Assembly (NCBI GenBank): GCA_022561675.1 | Contig: JADFQT010000178.1 | Span: forward strand, 1 to 5,391 | Origin: Chloroflexota bacterium | Lineage (GTDB): Bacteria; Chloroflexota; Dehalococcoidia; Lucifugimonadales; UBA3495 | Reading direction: 5' to 3' | Length of the DNA stretch: 5,391 bases | Shown here: in pieces, positions 1-4,855 of the stretch | Layout of the letters: each line of letters opens with the position of its first letter | How positions within the stretch are numbered: position 1 is the stretch's first letter | Translations under genes and position numbers: made by a program | Notes under the pieces: generated by a model | What the model saw: the letters and a program-made list of their open reading frames with translations, nothing else | Databases searched by the model: none | Told to the model about the DNA's origin: nothing

Positions 1-16
1 AAGCCGCTAGAACACT

Positions 17-130
17 CCTTTGGGTCCGGGGCGACCCTAATCCCAGGTGCTAATTCCAGGCCCTGGGGAATCGCCCTACATGCCAACCGCTTTTCTGCTC
101 GGGGGCCTGGCCGGTTAGGCGGACCCAAGG
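17..130. other. Candidate structured element (three-way junction), unidentified
   Basis: The ends of this 114-base segment pair: 20-28 with 120-128 gives nine uninterrupted base pairs, extended by 17-18 with 129-130 around a bulged T at 19. Nested inside are a second helix (29-34 GGGCGA with 71-76 TCGCCC), capped by 42-47 with 62-67 (CCCAGG/CCTGGG), and a third arm (85-89 AACCG with 112-116 CGGTT, continued by 83-84 with 118-119 around a bulged A). The three helices meet with almost no unpaired bases except 77-82. I compared it by eye with 5S rRNA, the small SRP RNA, the hammerhead ribozyme and TPP riboswitch cores and found none of their conserved bases. It could be a small RNA on either strand, a DNA-level inverted-repeat element, or chance pairing in GC-rich DNA. 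Confidence 0.35.
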
Positions 131-419
131 CCAGCTGATCCCAAAAATTTACTCTCTGCTTTCCTGCTGCAACCGTCCGTCTCCCGAGTGTTACCCGCTT
201 GTTTCCGTCAGAGAACCGCCAACAGCCCTGGGCCATTACTTGATTGTTCTAAGCTGAATATTGTACTGGGAAGTATTTCTGGTGTCGGCTCAGGTTGGTT
301 TGGCGAGAAAGCGGATGCCCAACAGTACCGACTTCCGAATCAAACCCGGCACCGAAGGCGCGGCTAAAAATTCCTTTTCTGGTAGCCCGGACCTGAATAA
401 TTCATCAGAGGGAAGGCCA
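131..419. other. Non-coding stretch upstream of small membrane protein genes
   Basis: No reading frame with a ribosome-binding site or recognisable product is visible on either strand. A frame open from the left edge stops at 136-138 and its translation has no convincing protein character. An AT-richer patch around 240-265 could contain the promoter of the following gene pair, but no hexamer pair with good spacing could be found. An in-frame extension of the next gene to 261 exists but has no Shine-Dalgarno sequence and a low-complexity translation. Confidence 0.5.
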
Positions 420-554
420 ATGGCTGTAAGGAATAGGCGGCTAAGAGGTAGGGGTCGTACCAACTTTCTCAGAGAGCCCATGCTTCTATTGTATTCCGTG
501 GTTGCCGGCGGGTTGCTGGTCGCGGTGGTGATTCGAATCGCATTGGTTTCGTGA
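420..554 (+). CDS. Small single-pass membrane protein, 44 aa, unknown function
   Basis: This short frame encodes a strongly basic N-terminus (residues 4-18 carry eight arginines) followed by one hydrophobic helix at about residues 20-42, ending at the membrane with a short tail. The Arg-rich N-terminus predicts an inside orientation by the positive-inside rule. The ATG at 420 was chosen because a purine-rich GAGGGAAGG lies just upstream; the longer in-frame start at 261 has no such site. It ends 13 bases before the next small membrane protein gene, so the two are likely co-transcribed and perhaps interact. I do not recognise the family. Very small proteins like this are often missed. The coding call rests on the ribosome-binding site, the membrane helix and the operon-like spacing, so it is moderate. 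Confidence 0.5.
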   Translation: MAVRNRRLRGRGRTNFLREPMLLLYSVVAGGLLVAVVIRIALVS

Positions 555-567
555 AGGGGTAAACCGT

Positions 568-813
568 ATGGAGTTATTGCAACTCGGATTCTTCTGGGCG
601 TTGCTGGTCGGAGCGTTGGCGATTATTCTGGTGGTTGGTGTCGTGGCGGGAGGAGTCTCTTACAACCGGCTGGAAAGGATCGCTATAGACATGTCCACGG
701 ATGAAGAGTCGCTCAGCAAGGCGGAAGAAGGACTTCCTTATTACCCGGTTAATACCAGGGGTCTGGTGAGCGGGCTGTTTCGCAAGCTGAGAAAAACCGG
801 CGACTCCGCATAG
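568..813 (+). CDS. Small membrane protein, 81 aa, unknown function
   Basis: The protein has a hydrophobic, Val/Leu/Gly-rich N-terminal helix at about residues 7-30 that would serve as a signal anchor. A soluble tail of about 50 residues follows, with an acidic patch (DEESLSKAEE, around residues 44-54) and a basic end (FRKLRKTGDSA). Charge distribution suggests the tail is cytoplasmic. The ATG is preceded at eight bases by GAAGGGG, a good ribosome-binding site, and the gene follows the 44-residue membrane protein gene by 13 bases. A small accessory subunit or scaffold of a membrane complex would fit, but no family signature is visible and no function is assigned. The coding call is supported by length, clean start, composition and position in the pair. 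Confidence 0.68.
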   Translation: MELLQLGFFWALLVGALAIILVVGVVAGGVSYNRLERIAIDMSTDEESLSKAEEGLPYYPVNTRGLVSGLFRKLRKTGDSA

Positions 814-1352
814 AGGCTAAAAGCCCCCGTCCCTTGGCTTAAACCAGCGTTGGTCCTACTGGGCTTCCCCTCTGAATGGGTGTGAGAAGCATTCGTTCAG
901 GGGTCGAGCCTGCCTCTGGTTCCTGAACCTCCCTTCACCCTTCCCGCTGCGGAAATCGGCATGTATTGTAGCTGAAAACCCAGATCGCCATGGCATTTCC
1001 AGGAAGCTCTTCGGCGCGGCTCAGGACAAACTCCGCGATCGAGAACTCCTAGAACCCCAGCTCCACTACGTTCCGGTTCGGAATGACAACCTTCTTCACG
1101 CTAAGGTGTATTTCTGAGCGCAAAGATTTGCATACCCTCATCCCCCTGCCCCAACTTCGAGTCGCACGCATCGAGCAATTCCCCCAATCACCCTTTGAGT
1201 TCACCCGCTTTTTTCTAGCAGCAGCTTCCAAATCCCCCTATATCCTCCTTTGCAAAGGGGGACTGGGGGCGCTTTTACCTAACGGTGAGCTAACCGTCCC
1301 TTGGGTTCAATTAACCCCGGCGAGCTAACTGGTGCCCAGGCGCATTGGCGAC
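814..1352. other. Non-coding stretch with repeat elements
   Basis: About 540 bases hold no credible gene. Short frames here translate through the palindromic repeat at 1230-1270 and lack ribosome-binding sites. Visible structure includes that repeat, a five-base-pair hairpin at 1282-1297 (ACGGT/ACCGT), and an imperfect direct repeat in which 11 of 13 bases match (1284-1296 and 1319-1331, GGTGAGCTAACCG versus GGCGAGCTAACTG). A weak hairpin at 821-840 (AAGCC/GGCTT) after the membrane protein pair is not convincing as a terminator. Confidence 0.5.
1230..1270. repeat. MITE/REP-like palindromic intergenic repeat
   Basis: The segment has a perfect 12-base palindrome at its centre (1247-1258, CCTTTGCAAAGG), extended by C-G pairs at 1244-1245 with 1260-1261 and by an outer arm of five C (1234-1238) against five G (1265-1269). 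The pattern AAATCCCCC ... CCTTTGCAAAGG ... GGGGG matches, from memory, a palindrome class scattered between genes in many environmental bacterial genomes. It would form a hairpin in RNA from either strand. Whether it is multi-copy in this genome cannot be seen from one window. Confidence 0.55.
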
Positions 1353-1358
1353 TATAAT
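1353..1358 (+). promoter_or_regulatory. Candidate -10 box for the selenoprotein gene
   Basis: A perfect TATAAT lies 107 bases before the start codon, in otherwise GC-rich DNA. The -35 position is poor (CTGGTG at 1329-1334, 18-base spacing), so activation by a regulator or chance occurrence are both possible. A start near 1365 would give a leader of about 100 bases containing a GAACCGG direct repeat (1371-1377, 1382-1388) and a CGCC/GGCG hairpin just before the ribosome-binding site. Confidence 0.35.
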
Positions 1359-1465
1359 GGTTCCCAGCGAGAACCGGGCAAGAACCGGTGGGCGGAGAAA
1401 CCAGCCCGCTCGGCGGCCCCGGCTCTTATTTCGCCTCAGGCGGGAAACTGAAGGAGGGATGTTAT

Positions 1466-2017
1466 ATGCCAGCGCCTACCCTAGCAGAACCGGCGGTTAA
1501 GCGAGTCGCTTACCTGGACCCAACTGGACACGTGCAAGTTGTGGAGCGGCAAAACGCCCGGCGACTTTCGTCGGTAAAGGGCACCACGGCGGCCCTGCTG
1601 GATAACGGAAACGACACCTCGGGTTTTTTCTTCGACGCGCTGGCAGACATCCTCAGGGATGAGTACGGGGTAGCCCAGGTGATTTTGAAGACCAAGGCCA
1701 CTTCTACCAAACCGGCCGACGAAGGTATGCTGGCCGAAATGATCCGGGACGCCGATTTCATGGTCGCCGGGGTAGCCCTTTGAGGCTCCTGCACCTCGGG
1801 CAGTATGCTCGACGGAATTCGCTTCGAGGAGACCGGAAAACCCGCCGTGATAGTTGCCACCAGCAGCTTTGTACGCCTGGCCACATCCATAAAGCGGTCT
1901 ATGAACTTGGAAGACCTGCCCCTGGTAGCTGTATCTCATCCCTTGGGAGACCAGAAAGTCGCCGCGGCTAAGGCCCAGACGGTGGCGGAAGAAATCGTAA
2001 ATGCCCTGATCGACTAG
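1466..2017 (+). CDS. UGSC family selenoprotein (in-frame TGA at 1781-1783 read as Sec106)
   Basis: The frame runs from ATG 1466, with AAGGAGGG seven bases upstream, to TAG 2015, and contains one internal TGA at codon 106. Reading TGA as selenocysteine gives 183 residues. The N-terminal part has an LLDNGNDTSG segment (44-53) and an alternating sheet/helix pattern with DADFMVAGVAL (95-105), followed by U-G-S-C (106-109), TSGSMLDGIRFEETGKPAVIVAT, and a C-terminal HPLGD segment. This layout, with GSCT directly after the redox residue and D...E..GKP next, is what I recall of the UGSC (seleno)protein family, where homologues carry Sec or Cys at this position. The UxxC pair (Sec106/Cys109) implies redox or selenol chemistry and resembles UGxC in GrdB-type reductase subunits. 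Both halves are in the same frame, and the downstream half has no ribosome-binding site before its first ATG (1805), which lies inside the motif. A nonsense-mutated Cys version is the main alternative. Substrate is unknown; no signal peptide is present, so it is likely cytoplasmic. Confidence 0.88.
1808..1828 (+). promoter_or_regulatory. Candidate bacterial SECIS element
   Basis: Downstream of the TGA, CTCGA (1808-1812) pairs with TCGAG (1824-1828) in five base pairs. After a C/T mismatch, G1814-C1822 can close a further pair. The apical loop begins 29 bases after the TGA, and guanines fall at its start (1814-1815). This agrees with the general rule for bacterial SECIS hairpins: a loop about 16-37 bases from UGA with a G among the first loop bases. 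A longer basal helix (1784-1790 GGCTCCT with 1827-1834, one bulged A) could replace the lower pairs. The stem is short and was found by hand, so the fold is provisional. Confidence 0.5.
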
Positions 2018-2021
2018 CTTG

Positions 2022-2102
2022 GACCGGCTAGATCGGGTTTCCCGGGCGGCCTTCCTCCGGGGACAGGAGGAACGTCCTCCTGCTGTCCCCCAAGAGCCGG
2101 TT
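2022..2102 (+). other. Branched hairpin structure after the selenoprotein gene
   Basis: Starting five bases after the selenoprotein stop codon, 2023-2029 (ACCGGCT) pairs with 2095-2101 (AGCCGGT), extended by a G-T pair. Inside are a small hairpin (2034-2037 with 2041-2044, CGGG/CCCG, loop TTT) and a long one (2059-2066 GGGGACAG with 2083-2090 CTGTCCCC, then four more pairs above a G/G mismatch). The strong long hairpin is followed by TTAAAAGTTT, not a clean T-run, so it may be a weak terminator, a processing or stability element, or an attenuator between the two genes. Confidence 0.45.
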
Positions 2103-2146
2103 AAAAGTTTCAAAAGACAGGTAGTCATCCTGCGACTGGCGCGGTA

Positions 2147-2186
2147 GGAACGGGCTTTCCCGTTCGTGATGAGCTTGTCGAACCAG
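2147..2186. repeat. Degenerate REP-like repeat with perfect hairpin
   Basis: GAACGGG (2148-2154) and CCCGTTC (2159-2165) form a perfect seven-base-pair hairpin with a four-base loop. The right arm runs directly into GTTCGTGATGAGCTTGTCGA and AC (2162-2183), in which GTTCG and CGAAC pair as an alternative hairpin. The core TGAGCTTGTCGAA matches, from memory, a small palindromic repeat scattered between genes in many bacteria. The overlap of the two palindromes suggests a remnant of nested or partial copies. Confidence 0.5.
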
Positions 2187-2227
2187 GCACATTTACTTCT
2201 CGGCACTTTCATAAAGCCCAATTTCCA

Positions 2228-2236
2228 GGGAGGGAG
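2228..2236 (+). promoter_or_regulatory. Ribosome-binding site fixing the start at 2244
   Basis: GGGAGGGAG ends seven bases before ATG 2244 and is purine-rich enough to act as a Shine-Dalgarno site. The longer in-frame start GTG 2166 / ATG 2169 lies within the repeat at 2147-2186 and has no such site, so the 2244 start is preferred. Confidence 0.7.
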
Positions 2237-2243
2237 CTTTCCT

Positions 2244-3332
2244 ATGGTGACCGGTGAAACAACCCCGAGATTGACCGGCCTGGACTCGGTTCAGGGCGCC
2301 ATCGACACCATCGAGCAGTATTTCGAAAACGGCTGGACCGACGGCCTGCCGGTGGTTCCTCCGACGGAGGAAGCGGTGCGGGCAATGGTCGCAGCCGCCG
2401 GGCGGGATCCGTTGGAGGTCCTCGGCATTATGCCTCCCCGCCAGGGCGTGGTAACTGTCGAGGTGGTAGCCACCAACGCGGTCATGGCCGGCTGCCGCCC
2501 GGAGTACATGCCCGTGGTGCTGGCGGCGGTTGAAGCCCTGCTGGACCCCCAGTTTGATGTTCGGGGGTTGCAGGCCACCAGCGACCCAGCGGCCCCCATG
2601 GTCATCGTAACCGGACCGGTGGTGGAGCAGGTTGGAATCAATCACGGAGTCGGACTTTTCGGCCATGGCAGCCGGGCAAATGCCACTATTGGCCGGGCGG
2701 TGCGGTTGCTAATGGTAAACGCGGGCGGGGGACACCCGGACAGCGGCGATAAATCTACCTTGGGCTCTCCAGCCAAGTACTCCTACTGCATCGGCGCGGA
2801 CGTGGACACGCCTTGGGCCCCGGTACACACCGAATTCGGCTTTGACGCAGAGGATAGCTGCGTTACCGTCTACGCTTCCGACGCCCCCCGAGGCAACAAT
2901 CCCGGCGGGTCAGGCAGCATGGAGCTTCCGCTGTGGTTATTAGCTGACTCCATGTCCAACCTGAACCACAACATTATCCACGGCGGGCATGTTGTGGTGG
3001 TAATCAGTCCCTTGATTGCCCGACTCCTGAGTGAGGAAGGCTGGACCAAACAGGACGTTAAGCTATATCTCTACGAGCGCGCCCGGGTGCCGGTGGAGCG
3101 GGTCCAGAGATACAAGCAGCTGCGATACGGGCGGGACCAGGAAGCGGGAGACCTTTATTGGTGGCCCCATTGGCTGAACGTGGACGAGCCGAACATCAAT
3201 GTGCCGGTGGTCAGACATCCGGACAACGTGCTGGTACTGGTGGCCGGAGATTCGGGGCGCTCCCGCTCCGCTTACTGCCCAGCTCGCCCCTACAACCGGC
3301 CGGTTACCAAAAAAGTTCGGCTGCCGGCTTAG
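2244..3332 (+). CDS. UGSC-associated conserved protein, 362 aa, unknown function
   Basis: From ATG 2244 the product is 362 residues with no signal peptide or membrane helix. Its distinctive segments are GWTDGLPVVPPT (30-41), IMPPRQG (62-68), NAVMAGCRPEYMPVV (78-92), TSDPAAPMVIVTGP (112-125), a GHGSRANATIGRA stretch (140-152), a Gly-rich NAGGGHP loop (159-165), and later YCIGAD and NHNIIHGGHVVVVIS. I recognise the DGLPVVPPT...AGCxPEYMPVVLAA pattern as an uncharacterised bacterial family that tends to accompany UGSC proteins; this link is from memory and moderate. Cys84 in the AGC motif is a candidate thiol partner for the selenolate of the upstream protein. The gene follows the selenoprotein in the same direction after 226 bases of structured spacer, so it may be co-transcribed with modulation or separately expressed. 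No catalytic fold can be named from sequence alone. Confidence 0.85.
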   Translation: MVTGETTPRLTGLDSVQGAIDTIEQYFENGWTDGLPVVPPTEEAVRAMVAAAGRDPLEVLGIMPPRQGVVTVEVVATNAVMAGCRPEYMPVVLAAVEALLDPQFDVRGLQATSDPAAPMVIVTGPVVEQVGINHGVGLFGHGSRANATIGRAVRLLMVNAGGGHPDSGDKSTLGSPAKYSYCIGADVDTPWAPVHTEFGFDAEDSCVTVYASDAPRGNNPGGSGSMELPLWLLADSMSNLNHNIIHGGHVVVVISPLIARLLSEEGWTKQDVKLYLYERARVPVERVQRYKQLRYGRDQEAGDLYWWPHWLNVDEPNINVPVVRHPDNVLVLVAGDSGRSRSAYCPARPYNRPVTKKVRLPA

Positions 3333-3347
3333 GGCTCCTCCCGCAAC

Positions 3348-3360
3348 GCCGGTCCCCGGC
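3348..3360 (+). other. Small GC hairpin after the 362-aa gene
   Basis: GCCGG (3348-3352) and CCGGC (3356-3360) form a five-base-pair stem with a TCC loop, 15 bases after the stop codon. No T-run follows, so it is not called a terminator; it may protect the 3' end of the message. Confidence 0.3.
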
Positions 3361-3419
3361 TGAAGCGTAATTTCCAGCTTTGTCCCGGCCAGGGGCGCCC
3401 CGGTAATTGGCTCCAGAGA

Positions 3420-3452
3420 AAGACCCCCAAGCATCAGTCGCTTGGGGGTCTT
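3420..3452. terminator. Bidirectional terminator between convergent genes
   Basis: AAGACCCCCAAGC (3420-3432) pairs perfectly with GCTTGGGGGTCTT (3440-3452), giving 13 base pairs with a seven-base loop. It sits between the stop of the + strand 362-residue gene and the stop of the - strand monooxygenase. The stem's A/T ends supply short U-runs on both strands, slightly better on the minus strand (TCTTTCTCT), which fits a shared intrinsic terminator. Confidence 0.75.
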
Positions 3453-3502
3453 GAACCATTGTTGGAAACATTTTGGCGTCGGAATTCGCCAACAATCCGC
3501 TT

Positions 3503-4696
3503 TTAGTTGTCGGCGGGAGTGCCGGCCGTCACCTTTGCCTGGAAGGCGGGCATCACGTCCCGGGCCAGCCACTCCAACTGCTCCAGAATCACATTCTCCG
3601 GAGTGCCCACCGGATGACTCATGCCGACTCGCTCCAAACCGGGATACCTCTCCTCTGTCCGCTTCAAAGTCTCGATTATCTGCTCCGGTGTGCCGCATAG
3701 GAAGGAGCCTGCTTTTACGGCGTCCTCCAGGGTAGGGAGCCCGGCGCTTGGCGCTTTCTTAGGGTCGCTGATATCCAGAATTTGCTGCTCGCTGAGGCCC
3801 CGAGTCAGCCGTAGCGGACCGAACATCTTGAGGTTTTCCTCGTAGTAGCTGGCCGCCGCCTTAATTGCCTCTTCCTGGCTCTCCGCCAGGTAGAAATGGA
3901 ATCCCAGGCTGATGTCTTCGCCCAGCTTGGCATCGGGACGACCGGCCCGAACCAGCGCATCCTGGTAGGCCACCATGATTCCATCCATGGCTCCCCCCTC
4001 GGCCACGCCGCCGCCGATGATTCCCTTTATGCCATGCTTGGCCATGAAGTCCAGGGCGCGGGTGGTGCCGCCTTGAATCGGTTGCCAGCATTCCACCGGC
4101 AGGTTTTTGGGGCGGGGCACCAGGGTTATCTCCTCCAGCTGATAACCCCGGTAGGGCACATTTGGGGGAATGTCGTAATACTTGCCGTGGTGGGAGAAGG
4201 AACGCTCATTGAAGGATTTGAAGATTATCTCCGCCTGCTCCTCGAACAGGTCCCGGTTGGCTGCTTGGTCCAGAAGGGGTTGGCCGAAGGTTTCTACCTC
4301 CCGGGTGTGGTAGCCTCGTCCGATGCCGAAAATCACCCGGCCACCGGTGAGGATGTCCGCCGTTGCGAAGTCCTCGGCCAGTCTCAGTGGGTGCCACATA
4401 GGAGCGATATTGAAAGCGCAGCCCAGCTTGATGTTTTTAGTCAGGTGGGCCAGATGAACGTTGAGCAAAAGCAGGTTGGGGATACACTCGTATCCCTCGG
4501 GCTGAAAGTGGTGCTCGGCCATCCAGAAGGTGTCGTAACCGTTGCGATCCAGCACCTGGGCAATGTTCGTTGCCTTGTCCAGGGCGGTCGCCAGATGCTC
4601 GTCGGAGAAGGAGCGATCGTTGACCGCGGTGCCGGCGTAGCCCGTGTTTTCCATATCCACGTGTCCGGCGTAGAGACTATCAAACTTGGTAATCAT
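3503..4696 (-). CDS. LLM class flavin-dependent monooxygenase (luciferase-like)
   Basis: The 397-residue product has the TIM-barrel layout of bacterial luciferase-like monooxygenases. It starts with an N-terminal strand, then GYDTFWMAEHHF (53-64) with the characteristic E-H-H, IKLGCAFNIAPMWHPLRLAEDFATAD (89-114), GGRVIFGIGRGY (118-129), and a C-terminal GTPEQIIETLKR segment typical of the last helices. Such enzymes use reduced flavin (FMNH2 or F420H2, supplied by a partner reductase) and oxygen or substrate hydride for oxidation of organic compounds; the substrate here cannot be read from sequence. ATG 4696 was chosen over an upstream TTG at 4708 because GGAGG lies five bases before it. The length is a little above simple family members. 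It is transcribed alone, converging on the + strand gene, with its own strong promoter. No flavin reductase is encoded in the window. Expansions of this family are reported for SAR202-like Chloroflexota. Confidence 0.92.
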   Translation of the reverse strand: MITKFDSLYAGHVDMENTGYAGTAVNDRSFSDEHLATALDKATNIAQVLDRNGYDTFWMAEHHFQPEGYECIPNLLLLNVHLAHLTKNIKLGCAFNIAPMWHPLRLAEDFATADILTGGRVIFGIGRGYHTREVETFGQPLLDQAANRDLFEEQAEIIFKSFNERSFSHHGKYYDIPPNVPYRGYQLEEITLVPRPKNLPVECWQPIQGGTTRALDFMAKHGIKGIIGGGVAEGGAMDGIMVAYQDALVRAGRPDAKLGEDISLGFHFYLAESQEEAIKAAASYYEENLKMFGPLRLTRGLSEQQILDISDPKKAPSAGLPTLEDAVKAGSFLCGTPEQIIETLKRTEERYPGLERVGMSHPVGTPENVILEQLEWLARDVMPAFQAKVTAGTPADN

Positions 4697-4701
4697 GCAG
4701 G

Positions 4702-4706
4702 CCTCC
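4702..4706 (-). promoter_or_regulatory. Ribosome-binding site fixing the monooxygenase start
   Basis: GGAGG on the minus strand lies five bases before ATG 4696. An in-frame TTG at 4708 would place the site inside the coding sequence, so the ATG is the better start. Confidence 0.8.
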
Positions 4707-4783
4707 AAAAGCTACCGGACTCATGGGTAAACCCAGGGCCAGGCCCGGCGGAATGAGAGTTGGTGTCGCTCTGAGTATTTGTA

Positions 4784-4811
4784 ATTGTAAGCCGCAGTCT
4801 AGTCCTGTCAA
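4784..4811 (-). promoter_or_regulatory. Sigma70-type promoter of the monooxygenase gene
   Basis: On the minus strand TTGACA (4806-4811) is a perfect -35 hexamer and TACAAT (4784-4789) a five-of-six -10 hexamer, separated by 16 bases. Transcription would begin near 4777, giving a leader of about 80 bases. Upstream of the -35, GAACCGG on the plus strand occurs twice (4822-4828, 4838-4844), a possible activator site. The hexamers stand out against GC-rich surroundings. Confidence 0.62.
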
Positions 4812-4855
4812 CCGTTTTGTGGAACCGGCCATTTGACGAACCGGAGGCTGCGGGC

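Noticed and set aside
17..130. 5S rRNA or SRP RNA
   Set aside because: The overall three-arm shape and length are reminiscent of 5S rRNA, but none of the conserved loop bases of either RNA are present on either strand.
821..840. Terminator after the small membrane protein pair
   Set aside because: Only a five-pair AAGCC/GGCTT stem with a ten-base loop and no T-run.
1083..1328. Plus-strand frame of 81 residues
   Set aside because: It has no ribosome-binding site and translates through the palindromic repeat at 1230-1270.
1466..1783. Reading the TGA at 1781 as a true stop giving a 105-residue protein or pseudogene
   Set aside because: The frame continues with the conserved GSCTSG motif and a complete C-terminal half in the same frame, which fits selenocysteine better than decay.
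1789..1803. Hairpin CTGC/GCAG directly after the TGA as the SECIS
   Set aside because: Its loop begins only nine bases after the TGA and lacks G at the first loop positions; the hairpin at 1808-1828 fits the known rules better.
1466..2017. Genome-wide reassignment of TGA
   Set aside because: The small gene at 420-554 appears to end with TGA, and no other gene here has internal TGA, so a recoded single site is simpler.
1481..2221. Long minus-strand frame of 246 residues across the selenoprotein gene
   Set aside because: It is antisense to a recognised protein family, lacks a recognisable product or ribosome-binding site, and reflects GC-rich codon bias of the real gene.
2166..2243. N-terminal extension of the 362-residue protein from GTG 2166
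   Set aside because: It starts inside a repeat element, has no ribosome-binding site, and a good site precedes ATG 2244.
3896..4756. Plus-strand frame of 286 residues opposite the monooxygenase
   Set aside because: The minus strand encodes a clear luciferase-like protein with family motifs; the antisense frame has no recognisable domain.
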